Of a stretch of 64,000 nucleotides of DNA, positions 12,018-24,162 are shown piece after piece (within the stretch, counting starts at the first letter, position 1; every line of letters begins with the position of its first letter). The DNA lies in NCBI GenBank assembly GCA_037043015.1, contig CM073330.1:14154512-14218511 (forward strand). The letters run 5' to 3'. The translations under genes and the position numbers were made by a program. Below the pieces are notes generated by a model. The model worked only from the letters and a program-made list of their open reading frames with translations. It was not told the DNA's origin and did no database searches. This DNA comes from Bryum argenteum. Taxonomy: Eukaryota > Streptophyta > Bryopsida > Bryales > Bryaceae.

Positions 12018-12486
12018 AACTCCAACCTTCAATTGAAGATTGGCGTGAATACGATGTTCTGTTCGAATGTCATTACCTCGATGGCCACAGACAAAAAGAG
12101 GTAAAAGAACAAAACTACTCACCCCTCTCGGGAATAGACACTAAACACCATTTAAGGCAGAAGCTAGGCTAGACTAGAGTTAACCTACATAGGTCAGATT
12201 GTGGTACGGGTTGTGTGGTGGAAACATTGGTGTTTTAATGTGTTTTGAGTGGTTTCGTGGTCACAAAGCCATGCAGTCCTAGGGTGGTTGATATGTGGGA
12301 CATTTGTAATTGTCTTTGTCCGCGTTTCGAATCCTTTCGGGCTCGTTGTAGCAGTACGCATGGTTTGGGCTGTCTGTGAGTTTATATGGCAGGAAAGTAT
12401 TATCAATCACCTGGCCCCTACCCTCAATCTGAGACAAGCAGTGCGCTGCAAACATCAGTGGTTTGTACCACTACCCCCTCCTCTCT

Positions 12487-12523
<37 letters not shown>

Positions 12524-12765
12524 CTTTCAAGTTGGGTTGGAAGGGAGGGGTTGGTGGTTCTCTAGTTTTCTTTTATGTAGGAGGATTAGAGCGGCGTATT
12601 GTATGGCTATAGTGTTAATTGATTTGAATGTGGTATAGATTGGTTGCTTGGTGAGTTTAAATGTAGTTTCCAGGGCAGTCATGGACGGTGTGTGAGTGGT
12701 GCCTCTAGCGCCCGCAGTGATGACTATGATCGGGTTAACTTTCCATCCGCGAGCGGCTATTGAGT

Positions 12766-13990
12766 CTAGTAGAGATTGATATTTGTTGGTTTTATTTGTG
12801 ATGGTTTCTTGTGGGAATCATCGTTACGAGATGTGAATTCAATGTATTGGATGATAACGTTGTCATTGGGGTGTTGTGGGGGTGTGCCTTGATGTGGCAC
12901 GCCTATTACGCACAGTAGGTCTGGTTTAAATCTTGCGTTGCAGTGGCATCGGCGTGTGTTGCAGGTGCAAGGAAGGAGCCAACTTGGCACTGTGTTATCG
13001 GGGGGTTCATTTAGGTGTTTTCCTGCATTTATAAGTGTGTAGCATCTTGATTTGGTATTAGAGAGGATGAGTTGTTTGATGGATTTAGCTGCTTGATTAT
13101 GTCTGGTAATTCGAAGTGCGTGTATGTTTGGTTGGGGGCATTTGAGTAGTACATGTAACCATGTGTCTGCATCTGTGGAGTTGCAGATAGGACATGTGTT
13201 TGATGGAAACCGAGTGTGTCCAAAGAATAGTTGTTTGCGTGCATGTCCCATGTATTGGCCTGTGCGGAATTTTAATATACTAGTTATTTGGGAATCTGTG
13301 ATATTTGGGTTATTCCAGAAGGCATTTGAGGATTCAGCATGAATGTGTGGGTTTGAGGTCCATTTATTTATGTTAGGGAAGTTTTGTGCGAGGAGGGTGA
13401 GATTATTGTCGCGGTCATATTTGGTGAGGTAAGTGGCAAGACATCTCACTGGGCCTTTATCGGGCCTGTGGTGCGGTCCAGGCCATATATCTTTTTGAAA
13501 ATAAAACGGGGTGATATGTGCGAATTCATGTGGTTTACGGGCAAACTTGTAGGTATTTTCGTTTCCTGTTTTCGCAAGTTTGTCTGCTTTTTCATTTCCG
13601 GCGATGTTGACGTGGGCTCGTACTTTGTGGAATGTGGTAGGTTGTGTGCGTAGTTTTAGTAGGTTGGTGATCGCGATGAGAGTATTTTGGTCTGGATGGC
13701 CATTTTGTAACATGGGGTGTGTTAAATGTGTTTGTAGTACGTATAGGCAATTTATGCAGTCGGTAAAGATATGTGCCGGCTCGTCGTTATATTTTGTTGT
13801 GATAATTTTGAGTGTTTTGTATATGGCGATTAACTCTGCTCTGAAGATTGTTTGGAGGCCTGGTAGTCTTTTGGAGATTTGTATTTCTATTTTGGTCGGG
13901 TTGTAGATACCATAACCAGCGGTTTCAGGTATCCAATGACCCGACGTTGTTTCTTGGGGGGGGTATAAATGAGCCGTCTGTAAATAACTA
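12766..13990 (-). pseudogene. LINE RNase H domain and Cys/His finger, left copy
   Basis: The RNase H landmarks YTDGSF, FRAELIAIYKTLK, IFTDCINCLYVL and the late His/Asp region VRAHVNIAGNEKADKLAK occur in order, followed by a zinc-finger-like CPICNSTDADTW...LLKCPQ and a Cys-rich end (CTCNTRRCHC). The 315-codon frame 12,766-13,713 is open; the first motif is in another frame near 13,985. In LINEs the RNase H removes the RNA template; the finger probably helps nucleic-acid binding. Confidence 0.75.
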
Positions 13991-14899
13991 TATTTGGCGG
14001 GAATTTGATGGGGTGATGTGAGATATATTGTGGTATTGGGGTGTGTTTGATAGAGTAGGTGTATAGATTGGAGGGTATAATGATTTCGTCCAGTTTTTGT
14101 TTTTGTTGACTGTGGTGCTCTCCAGGGTAGGGGGGATTTCTTGGATCTGGTATTGTGTAATAGAGAGATTACTAAGTGTGGTTGTGAGGTTGTGTATGTC
14201 TTCTGTAGTGGTGATAGTATGACGTTTGTGGTGAATGCAGAGGATTAAGAGCGTGTTTGGTTCAGTGCGGGGTTTAGTGTGATTAGCGGGTACGGTGGGT
14301 TCTTTGTATGTTATTGTGTCAGCAGCAAAATGTAATAAAACGTGTGTATCTGGGAACTCAGTGGAGTATGGGGTTGAATTGTGGAACCATTGTTTGTCAG
14401 GCATGACGACAATGGTTGTGGCGTTTGGGTTTTGCTGTGCAGCTAATCTAGCCCAGTGTATGGTTTGTTGGGCGGTTTCTTCGTCGTAGGGATGGGCGTA
14501 GCCGGTACCTTGCCATTTATATTGAAAAGCTGGACCGTTGGAGCCAAATATTCTATCTCGCGGGAATATGGAGTAGTATTTTGTAATTTGTAGTGGGCAT
14601 GTCACTGGGGATGAGAAGTATGTGTGTGTAATTTGGAACGTTGCGATAAGTGTGTCAATTATGGCGAGGGGAGCGTGTGATGGTTTGTTGTTTTGGGGTT
14701 ACGCTTGGAGAGAGTGTGATTGTATCGTTTATATAACAAAATGATTTCATTTGAATGATTGGGTGGGAGGGGTAAGTCCGTGGTTGTTGTTAAGGCATGC
14801 ATGGTATTGCATCCATAGCCATGTAAGTCTTGAGGTGGGGATGGTGAGGAGGAAATGCCCGGTATTGTCAAATAGATGTGTTGTTTCATTCTGGACTTT

Positions 14900-17396
14900 T
14901 ATGGTGGGGGAGTTTGTGAGGATATCCTTGTCTGGGTTGCACTCTTGGAGGTGAATATGTATGAGAGGTATGTGTGTAGGAGGTGGGATGGATGAAACGG
15001 GTGTCTTTTAATTGTGGTAGTGTAAAACAGGTGTTAATGATGTGTCTATACAATGTGTGTTTTTGTTGTGTGTAGTATTCAAATAATAGGTTAAGATTAT
15101 GTCTTATGACTGTTGGATGGTTCCGGGGAAATAATATTCTAGGAGATAGTCACGTGTGGTATGCGGGGGTGGTTATGGATTTCCCAATGACATATGTACA
15201 TATCAGAGGAGTGTGTTATGTTGTATTTATCTTTTTTGGTGGTCAGTTTATGGGCAGAGATGTGGTGTATGGGAAACGTAATCGGATCATTGATGATTTC
15301 TTTGGGTGGGGGTCTTGTTGGTGTCATTGGTGTGGTAATTGGGTGTGGTGGAGGTGGAAAGGTGGGGGGGAGGATTTCGTGGTTTTGTGTAGTATATTCG
15401 TTGATGAGAAGATGGGTTGATGGGTGAGTGTTGCATGGGTGCAAACAGACAGAGTGCTGTTGCTTTGTGAAAGAGTTGTTGGGCGAGGTTTAGGGCGCTT
15501 CTTTCTAATTTTGTAGGGTTTCTATAATATTTTCTGAAATCTATAGGCGACATGAGGGTGGTTCCGTTTGGTAGTGTGAGGTGTTTTATTTTGTATATTT
15601 TGTGTTTCAGTAATTTGTGTAGGAGTTTGAGGGATAGTTTGGGATCAAGGTGGGGCAGAAGGATTGATGCTTGAGACATCCATTGTGTTTCTAATTCAGT
15701 GGCGTCAAGTTGGAAGTTGTCCAGTGTACTTTGTAGGTGGATTCCGCCTACTTCTTTGAGTAGGAAGAGTGTTCTTGTGATTGGGGAGTGGATGCAGTCA
15801 TTGTATTTTATTCGGGGAATTTCTTTGGACCCGCCAAATTTTGCTAAGATGTGTTGGATAAGTCCCTGGTAAATTGGACCTAGTTTGCCTTTATCATTGA
15901 GTGCATTTATTAGTTGGTCCCCAATGCATCTGAGATAAGCATTTTTGAGGGAAAAAGCTTCAAGACCAAAGTCTACATGTGGTAATTGTGCTATAATGTT
16001 TGCTGTGCATTTAGGTAGGCCACATATAGTTTTTTGGATGTTGATGATTTTCTTGTCTAGTTTTTTAATCATTGGTAATGAGTAGGGTACTGCGTAGAAG
16101 CTATACGCAATGCCTGCGCGTATGACTGTATCTACCATGCTAATTTTTTGTTTGATTGTAGCTGGGCAGTTTGAGAGTTTTTGACATTGTTCGGTAAGTT
16201 TTTTAGTGGTGAGGTGCGTTTGAAGTTTCCATTTGAGTGTTGGTACCACTTGAATGCCGAGGTAAGGGTAGGCTTCGTTTTGGTGTAGCGTGGGTAATGG
16301 TTCATTTTTGTAGTTGATGTTTTGTGTTTGGAGAAGGTTTTTGAAGGCTGTGGGTGAGAGTTTGGATTTGTGTGGACATCCCAGCGATCACGCATTTTAG
16401 TGTGCCGACTTCAAGTCCTGTCCATTCACCGTATTTTTCGATTTTGTTCATTTGTGTTTGTAGTGTTGGTAGGGAAGAAGTGATTACTGACGGATCGTCA
16501 AGATACGCAGCAATGAGTTGATGGTTGTGTTTGATGTGTCAAATTTGTATCCGTAGTGACCTCTTTGTAACCATCCGAGGAGGGGTTCTAAAAATATGAT
16601 AAAGAGGTATGGGCTTAATGTGTCGCCTTGTATGGTGCCTCGTTGGATCGGAATTGGTTTTGTTTGGCCAAAATACTCTCCGGTATATATGGTTGTGGAG
16701 TGAGAGTAAATATTACCAATTAGTGTAATAAAGATCTTCCGGATAGCCAAGATCTTTTATTATTGCTAGTAGTCTAGCGTGGTCGAGAGAACCAAAGGCA
16801 TTTTTGAAATCTATGTACATGATATAAATGTCTTGGTTTGTGATTCTAGCGTCTTCCAATGCAAATTTGTGATAAGTTGTATTTGTCGTGATGTACTTAT
16901 TTCAACATGAAGCCTTCTTGACTATCATGGAGGATTTGATGGTGTTCTCCATAGGCGGATAAAATATATGTAAGGTCTTTGGTAAATAGTTTATATATTG
17001 TGTTGGCTAGAGCGATTGGTCCGTGGTTAGGTAGGAGTGAGGGGTTGCCTTTTTGTATATAGCAAAATAGTGAGACTTGTTTTCCATGATGCGGGTATTT
17101 GTTTTTGCTTATAGCATTGGGAAAAGAAAAGATATAAGAGCGTTTGAAAGGAATCGGCATATTTTTGAGGATGGTGTTTGGGATTTTGTCGGGGCCGGGG
17201 GGCTTTGTTACGTGAGAGATTTTTAGGCAAATGTCGAAGGTTTCACGAGTAAAATGTGTGTGGAGGGGGATCTCTGGGGTGCCTCTTTTTTCAAGTGTAA
17301 ATCCATCTAATTCATGCCATGGGTATTGGCGGATCGCATGTGTACGGGGGTAGCGGGTGGTCCAGTTGATAGTAGCAAGTTGGGATGGTTGGGCGG
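14900..17396 (-). pseudogene. LINE reverse transcriptase region, left copy (frameshifted)
   Basis: RT blocks in order on the minus strand: NLSRNKAPRPRQ-like block 1 near 17,200, PSLLPNHGPIALANTIYKLF near 17,040, GTIQGDTLSPYLFIIFLEPL near 16,650, and the catalytic AAYLDDPSVIT near 16,490-16,520, followed by the thumb region (15,287-16,249). At least three frame changes separate these blocks. The active-site YLDD is intact here but damaged in the right-arm copy, so neither copy is complete. Confidence 0.75.
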
Positions 17397-18722
17397 TTAG
17401 TGATTGATTCTTTGTAGAAAGATTTCTTGAGCTATATCTTCTGGGCTAGTGAGGATTTCGTTGTTGCATGTGGTAATGCAGTCAAGTGGCGGTGTTTCTA
17501 GATTTTTAAAAACTTGGTTGTTGATTTTCTTAGGGCTGGTGTTATAGAGCTGTCTGTATTTGGTAATGGCTTTTTTGATAGATTGGCGTGTATGTTTTGT
17601 GGTAATGGCCCATGCTTTTTTGTTTGCAGTTTTAGCTATATCTGCTAATGCGTTAAGCCATTCGTGCTTGTTGTCATCACTTTCTGGGGGTGGTGGTATG
17701 TTCGTATGTGTGTGTTGTTGTATGGCTTGTAGTATTGGGTGCGTTCGCCAGTTGTTATTGTTGTTAGTAATATAAATTGTTTTTCGGGTTAGGTGGTATG
17801 TGGACATGTGTTTTTTCCAGTCTCTTTGTGATTTTCGTGGGAGAAAGCCTCCTTGGAGGTTGGTTTGTGCGGTGAGGGCGGGGATGGGAGGTGCGGAGCA
17901 TGTGGTTAGTAATGTTTCTGTGATGCTGTGAATGAGATGGTCTAATTGTGTGCAAGCGGTGGCCCATTCTGTGGGGGTGAGTTGATCTTTTCGTAAAGTT
18001 GTTGTAAGTTCGTTGATGGAGAGTGCGTTGTGTTCAAAATATGTGGTGGTAAATGTGTTTAAGTTGACTTGGGGGATGGGGTTAAGAATGCGTGGGGGTT
18101 TTGGGACCGTTATTGATGGGGGCCTTGCTATAAGTATTTGTTGGGGAATATGGAGGGATACGGGGGAATGGTCGGAGTTTAATTCTAGGGTGTGGTTGGT
18201 TGTAGATGTGAAAAGATGGTTGTTTGTGGAGGTAATGTAATAACCATCGATAAGACTCGTTTCGGTATAGTTATGGCCTCCTTGTCTGGAGAATGGGCTA
18301 TTTGTGGGAATATATGTGAGATTAAGGTTGTCTGTGAATGCACGCCATTGGTGGTCTTCGTCTTGTGGTGGTGTGGTGTTGTGTGCGTTCTGTCTACCGT
18401 TTAAGGCAATATCTCTGTTAAAGTCTCCGCATAAAATATGGATGTGGTTAGGGTGTGTTTGTATTTGGGTGGTGATTGTTTGTTGAATTAGGGGGATTAA
18501 ACCTATGTCTGTGGGGTGAGAAGGCATGTATAAGTGAATGAGTAACCATGGGGTGAGGGGTTTGTTTGCTATGTGAATAATTTGTAGATATGGTGATATG
18601 GTGGTCGGGGTGGGGATTTTGTAATGTTTCCTAAAAAGCGTAGTTTTGGTGTATGAGAGTGAGGAGGCCTCCTCGTGCGGGGGTGTATGGCATTCGTTGT
18701 TGAATGCATCGGGTGAGTGCAT
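17397..18722 (-). pseudogene. LINE endonuclease domain, left copy
   Basis: A 441-codon open stretch containing the exonuclease-endonuclease-phosphatase landmarks ILCGDFNRDI (metal-binding Asp/Asn) and LNSDHSPV (catalytic Asp-His), then the linker toward the RT. In LINEs this enzyme nicks the target DNA to prime reverse transcription. The first residues of the domain lie in another frame near 18,740-18,880, so the reading frame is broken upstream. It is identical over most of its length to the copy at 33,249-34,250, whose frameshifts fall elsewhere. Confidence 0.75.
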
Positions 18723-18893
18723 GTGTGTTATTGAAAATTAGTTTATAGTGTGGTAGCATGCGTTGGATGTATTTTGTAGATTTGTTGGCGGTGAGTTTTG
18801 TTTCTTGGTAATAATGATTGCCGGAGATTTAGTGTGATTTTGTAGAGGTTAGGGGAGCCGTGTTTAGTGAACTTGCATTCCGGTGGATATTTT

Positions 18894-19180
18894 TGTAAGA
18901 GTCTAGTCACAAAACAAGCAAAAACTACAAAAGAAATATATTGATCCAAGACTTAGGTTTACAATGAATAAGAGTCCCTTATATACTAATCTCATGGCTC
19001 AACTACCGAGGCTATACTTTAGCTCTCTTTCACCGAGGCTATACTTTAGCTCTCTTCGCCGAGGCTATACTTTAGCTCTCTCTCGCCGAGGCTATACTTT
19101 AGCTCTCTTTCCAAGTTCTATTTATAAAATTAATAGCGAGTGAACATCCGAGCTTATCAACGAGGCCTTGGCCCATGACA
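18894..19180 (-). repeat. Gypsy-1 LTR, left arm (287 bp)
   Basis: Contains four copies of the 25-bp U3 repeat with variable spacers (ccgaggctatactttagctctc on the plus strand) and a TATA-like tatataagg on the minus strand. Counterpart of 32,827-33,110. Confidence 0.85.
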
Positions 19181-21306
19181 AATGCCTCCTCCTCCTCCTC
19201 CTCATGTCTTTGATGAATTAACAAGTGTCATACAAGAGAATGTGCCCAAGGAATATCAAGACTGACGCGCGCAACAAGCGCTCGTAATCGTCTAAGGCCA
19301 TGACATTTTGTAATTGGCAAACAGGTTCCCAAGTAGGCTCCGCCATCCCGTCCACTTTACAAGTAGTTGCCAACCGCGCCACGACGTCGATGTTGTTGCA
19401 ACACTTTCAACAAAGATACTCTGCGTCTCGCTAGTGGATGCCCGAAAGCGGGATTGCTCAAAACAACACCGGGCTCATTATCATGAGGTAGTTGGGAAGG
19501 CAACGGATCCTCACCGCCTTCTTCACTAAACTCACATGAAAAAAAAGGATGAATACCGACGGTGTATTCAAACGAACCGCATGTGTACCTACGCACTCCA
19601 ATACACGATAAGGAAGAGCAATCCAATCAAGCTTCTTGATTGGCCGGGGCGTGTTGATGTTCTTCAACTTCAACCACACACGATCACCCGGACGAAAATC
19701 CTCGCCACCGAAATCGTGTATTTGACTCGACGTTCTTGAGTCTCTTGCGCAATGGCCATTGCCGTTGTTGCCGCTTCACTTGATTACGCCAAATCTTTCA
19801 ACAAGCTTGCGTCCTTTTTCCGCCGGTGACAACGAAGAACCTCCCTCCTCGGGTATAGTAATATTCATGACCGAATGATGATAACCGTGAGTCATAAAAA
19901 TGCAGATATACCTATAGATCGCGACACACGATTATTCAACGCCATCATCGCGATCGGCAAAATCGAAAAGCCCAATCTTCTTGCTCAAATGTCGTGAAAA
20001 TACGAAGATATGTTTCAAGCTCTTGATTCGCCCTCTCTGTTGCACCATCCGCCTCCGGATGGAAAGTCGCCGACAACCGACGCGTAATCTTCATCAATCT
20101 GCATACTTCATCCAAAGCGGACTAACAAATTGACTACCACGATCCGACACAATTCTCTGCAGTAATCCGTGATCTTGAAAAACTTGCTCTAAAAGTTTGT
20201 GAGCCATCATCAAGTGCACGAATTGTCTTCATAGGCACAAAGAATGATAGATTTGGACAAACGGTCCGTCACAACCATGATATTTGTACGATCCGCTCTT
20301 TGGTGCCAATCCGGTAATAAAATCAATAGAGAGCTCGGTCCAAATCCGTGCGGAATTGGCAAAGGTTTTAGCAACTCGCTTCTCGCTTCCCGCCAAATCT
20401 TCGATTTTCCACACACGCTGCGCCTCGCATAAAATCTCCGAACATCTTGTGTCAACCTGCGCCACGATATTCACGCGTGCAATCAAGTCACGCGTACCCT
20501 CACGACCTGGATGTCCTGCTAGTGGTGAATCATGAGTAGATTGGATCAAACGCGTCCGAAGAGGTTCGTGCGCCGGAATCCATATTCGTCCACGCCAACG
20601 CAATCGATGACCTGAATCTACAGAACACTCACTAATCGTGATAGGTAAGCCCCATTCTTTAGGTAGTCGGCGCTCACCATCCATAACCGCCTTTCGCATC
20701 TTCCAATAACGATGATTTGTTTGCATGGCAACATCCCATATGCAATCATCTCTGCGTCAATAAATGGACATATGGGACGTGGGGTCATTATCGACTCTGT
20801 AGCAGGAGTCTCTTTCTCTGAATCTGCATCACCATCTGTGATCCATGCGGATTTAGCGACAACCTTCAAAGCGCCATCATCTCCGTCCAAAAGCTGATGA
20901 TATCGATTCATGATTCGATCATCATCTGCGTGTTGGGGAAGATCTTGTTCCCGACGAGAAAGTGCATCCGATTGAACTTGATCCTTGCCAGGCTTGTGCA
21001 CGATCTCAAAGTCAAAATCATTCAACTCGTAGGCCCAACGCATTTGCCTCTCGCTCAAATGTTGCTTCTTCTGAAAATAAGCCAAATGCGATGATCCAAC
21101 TCACTTCAAAATGTTGGCCAACAAGTAATGTACGCCACTCGCGGATGCAATGTACAACCGCTAGCATTTCCTTGTCATGAATCGGATAATTGGACTCCGC
21201 TGGACTGTGTTTCTTCGAGAAATAAGCAAGCGCATGCCAAAGTCCGTCCACCTTTTGCATTAAGGTGCCACCAACAGCATAACCAGAGGAATCACATTCA
21301 ATGGTT
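18894..21306 (-). mobile_element. Truncated Gypsy-1 copy: 3' LTR, chromodomain, integrase, RNase H
   Basis: Minus orientation. The 3' LTR is 18,894-19,180 (TGTCATGG...CTCTTACA on the minus strand) with a GA-rich tract just inside it at 19,181-19,204. Chromodomain remnants lie at about 19,310-19,450, integrase at about 19,680-20,640 and RNase H at about 20,900-21,306, ending mid-domain at ACCATTGAATGTG. This is the inverted partner of 30,697-33,110. All frames are broken. Confidence 0.8.
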
Positions 21307-21307
21307 G

Positions 21308-21541
21308 TGTCATGGGCCAAGGCCTCGTTGATAAGCTCGGATGTTCACTCGCTATTAATTTTATAAATAGAACTTCGGCAGTAGAGCTAAAGTATAGCCT
21401 CGGCAGTAGAGCTAAAGTATAGCCTCGGCAGTTGAGCCAAGAGATTAGTTTATAAGGGACTCTTATTCATTGTAAACCTAAGTCTTGGATCGATATATTT
21501 CTTTTGTAGTTTTTGCTTGTTTTGACAGCTAAACTCTTACA
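21308..21541 (+). repeat. Gypsy-1 5' LTR (234 bp)
   Basis: TGTCATGGGCC...CTCTTACA. It has only two 25-bp U3 repeats (21,376-21,425) against four in the 3' LTR, which accounts exactly for the 50-bp length difference. TATA-like tttataagg at about 21,449. Confidence 0.85.
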
Positions 21542-21735
21542 TAATCCAAGACTTCTCTTGATTTTCTGAAGGGCTTCATCCTCCCTTGTTTTTTCAAACG
21601 ACAAAAGTAGGACATTGATTAGATTGAGGAACTTATCCACCCTCGTGGTAGTAGCGATCAAGATAGCTACTGAACCGGGACGCATTTGAAGGCTTTTCGA
21701 AGCGCAAGAGTGTGTCGACACACGAAAAGTATTTA
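21542..21735 (+). other. Gypsy-1 leader sequence
   Basis: Untranslated leader between the 5' LTR and the nested element. It ends at gtattta, beside the Chromo-2 LTR; the leader continues at 27,894 with aagagttgactgag. No duplicated target bases are visible at the two junctions. Confidence 0.6.
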
Positions 21736-22200
21736 TGATAAGAATATGTGAAACTAACAAGAACCGACGGGAGCTTGAATTAACAAGAAGAGTACACACG
21801 AACAACAACAAGAGAGATGAGCTAGAGCTCCAAGAGATGCGTTGTCGAGACCGAGGTTGCCCTCACCTCGACTCCTATATATACTAGCTAAGAAGAAGGT
21901 TCTCCCGTAACCTTCCTCAACCTAGGACCTTCTAGGACCTTCCAAGAACTTCCAAGACCTTCCGTGCTTCCAGGGGCCTTCCGGAAACTTCAAGGACCTT
22001 CCAAAACTTCCGTGAGACTTCCAGAACTTCCGAGAGTTTCCGGAAGCTTCTAGAACCTTCTAGAACCTTCCTAAGTTGTCTACCTAGTACGTGGCCGTGA
22101 CACAGGGAATCTTCAAGGAATCTTCAAGGAATCTTTTAGGGAATCTTCAGAGAATATTTTAGAAGAACCTTCTAGAAACTTCTTGTGTATGTCCGTGACA
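21736..22200 (-). repeat. Chromo-2 3' LTR (465 bp)
   Basis: Partner of 27,429-27,893. The inner flank on the minus strand reads agaagggaggtga, immediately before TGTCACGG, a normal polypurine tract position. Confidence 0.9.
21893..22075 (-). promoter_or_regulatory. Heat-shock-element array in the Chromo-2 3' LTR
   Basis: Same array as in the 5' LTR, still carrying the six-unit core (ggaagcttctagaaccttct, about 22,041-22,070) but with two or three small indels that put parts out of the 10-bp phase. Confidence 0.7.
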
Positions 22201-22213
22201 TCACCTCCCTTCT
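22201..22213 (-). other. Polypurine tract of Chromo-2
   Basis: Minus strand AGAAGGGAGGTGA, directly preceding the 3' LTR start; primes plus-strand DNA synthesis in LTR retrotransposons. Confidence 0.7.
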
Positions 22214-22754
22214 AGCTTCTCGGAGGTCTCCCAGAAGCAACGTTGTTGTTAGTCAATACCAACGCAGAAAATGAAAATCGCCGCATGACATCCGCAATAA
22301 ACTCCAATTGTTGTTCACGGCGCAAAGTGGTTCATCGGTCCTCGAAGCCGACGATAGTGGCCGACGCCTTCCACTTCCGACCAACCCGCGTGAACTTACG
22401 TATCTTCGTTATTATGAATTGTCCCCGCAAACACACCTTCCTGCGCACCATTGAAAGCGGGCTCGACCAAAATACAATCACCAACGATCGATTGCTTCGG
22501 AATCCTCCGTCGGCGTCGTGGCGTGGCGGTTCTTCATCTCCAGGTCGCCGAGAGTTGGTTGGTTGAGATGGCATAACCTGTATGCTATCTATCTCTTGAC
22601 TATCCATGACTAAAAACCAAACTATGACTATAGAGAAATTCTATCTAGAACAAAATATGTAAATCAAATGTGAATCAAGGTTGTGTTCACTCTCCCCTTT
22701 ATTCTCCCGAGTGGGCAAGCGTCGGAGAGAAGTTATCGTCGGAAAGGCTTAGGT

Positions 22755-23006
22755 TTATGAGGATATCGTTGATGAAATTCCCATCTTTTCCGGCGCATTT
22801 ACAAGATTTTCGGCATGTTCCTTCGTTCTTTCATTGATGTCGTATCCGCTCCAACGCACAAAATACTCCAAGTTTCCCTTCCTGCGCCGTGAATCTAGTA
22901 CCTTATCCACCTCATATTCCTCGTGGTTCTCAATTTCGATACTAGGTGGCGGCCCTCGCACTCTTCCCGGAAAAGTCGACTCTCGATAAGGTTCCAATAA
23001 AGACAC
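22755..23006 (-). pseudogene. Chromo-2 chromodomain
   Basis: EYEVDKVLDSRRRKGNLEYF then VRWSGYDINER, the typical chromodomain beta-sheet, followed by AENLVNAPEK. The Trp normally found in the ERTWEP-like stretch reads as Lys (ERTKEHAENL). Chromodomains bind methylated histone tails and define the chromovirus branch. Confidence 0.75.
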
Positions 23007-23299
23007 GTGGAAAACCTGGATGTACCTTCATAGTAGCCGTAACTCTCCAACCGATACGCCACTGGATTGATTTGTTTGGATGGCAAATGGTCCCAATCTT
23101 GATAGTCCAACTTATCACACGGCCGCTTGGTCTTGATATTCCGTCAAGAAGCGGCCATACTTTATCTCCGATCTTGAAAGTAGGTGCCTCATTCGAAATT
23201 TATCTGCATGGACGCTCAGTACAACTCTTGGGCGGTTTGCGATTGAAGTCTCGGCGTTCTTGAAGTTCCGATAGTTGCCGCAAAATCTTCTTTGTTGGG

Positions 23300-24132
23300 T
23301 TGTTATTGGCCATCAATTCCATAAATCAAGTTTCGGGTGGTATCCGTAGTTGGCAAAGAATGGTGTTTGTTGGGTCGACGCATTTAATAGTGTTGTTGTA
23401 GGCGGAACTCGGCAAGCGGTAGATACTGATCCAATCGTCTTTGCGATAGTTGATGGTGCAACGTAGATCTTTGCTTCCAATACTTGATTCACCCGTTAAA
23501 ATCTGTCCGCTCGGTTTGAGGATGAAATGCCGAAGAAAGCTTGATATCCACCTTCAATATCTCAAATAGAGATTTCCGAACTTGAGACGAACTGGGTTCC
23601 GCGATCCGACACAATATCATCTCAAGCCGTGATAACGATATACATTATCAAGAAAAGAGTCTTGCTCAGATCTTCGCCGACGATGTCTTCTTGCAAGAAA
23701 CAAAATGCGCCATCTTCACAAACCGATCTACCACAACAAAGATCTTTGTCAAACGAGTTTGAAGGCGGCAGTCCGTAATGAAATCCATGGAAATCAAGAC
23801 TATGGTCGATGCGGGATAGGCAATGGCCGCAAAAGTCCATAAGGCGATGCCGAGAGTTCTTCGACCTTGAACAAATATCACAAGAGAGAACAAACTCCTT
23901 CACATCCTTCCACATTTGGGGCCACCAAGTCTCAAAATAAGCTCCAATGTCTTGTTGTATCCAAAATGTCCTGCAATGGAAAAGTCATGGCGTGATTGGA
24001 GGACTGGAGTCGTGTTCGTCCCTTAGGAATATACGATCGCTTCTTCAAAGTACAAAAGATCTCCCTCCACCTTGAACTTGTCATTATCAAGACGCTTCGA
24101 TCTCGAGAGCTACGAATCTTCAATTGTCGCAA
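23300..24132 (-). pseudogene. Chromo-2 integrase
   Basis: The second half of the zinc-binding HHCC module ([14 protein letters not shown], about 23,900-23,860) and the catalytic core start (SMDFITD, then [15 protein letters not shown], about 23,790-23,690) are readable in two frames. The rest of the core is fragmented. Integrase inserts the element DNA; the chromodomain that follows is thought to steer it to chromatin. Confidence 0.65.
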
Positions 24133-24162
24133 AGATCGTATCTCTGGTTAAGGAAGTCCGTA

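Noticed and set aside
12318-12345. tRNA T-arm-like sequence (gtttcgaatcctttcgggctc), also at 39,665-39,690
   Set aside because: A B-box-like word is present, but no acceptor stem, D-arm or anticodon arm folds around it. It is part of the LINE 3' region in both arms.
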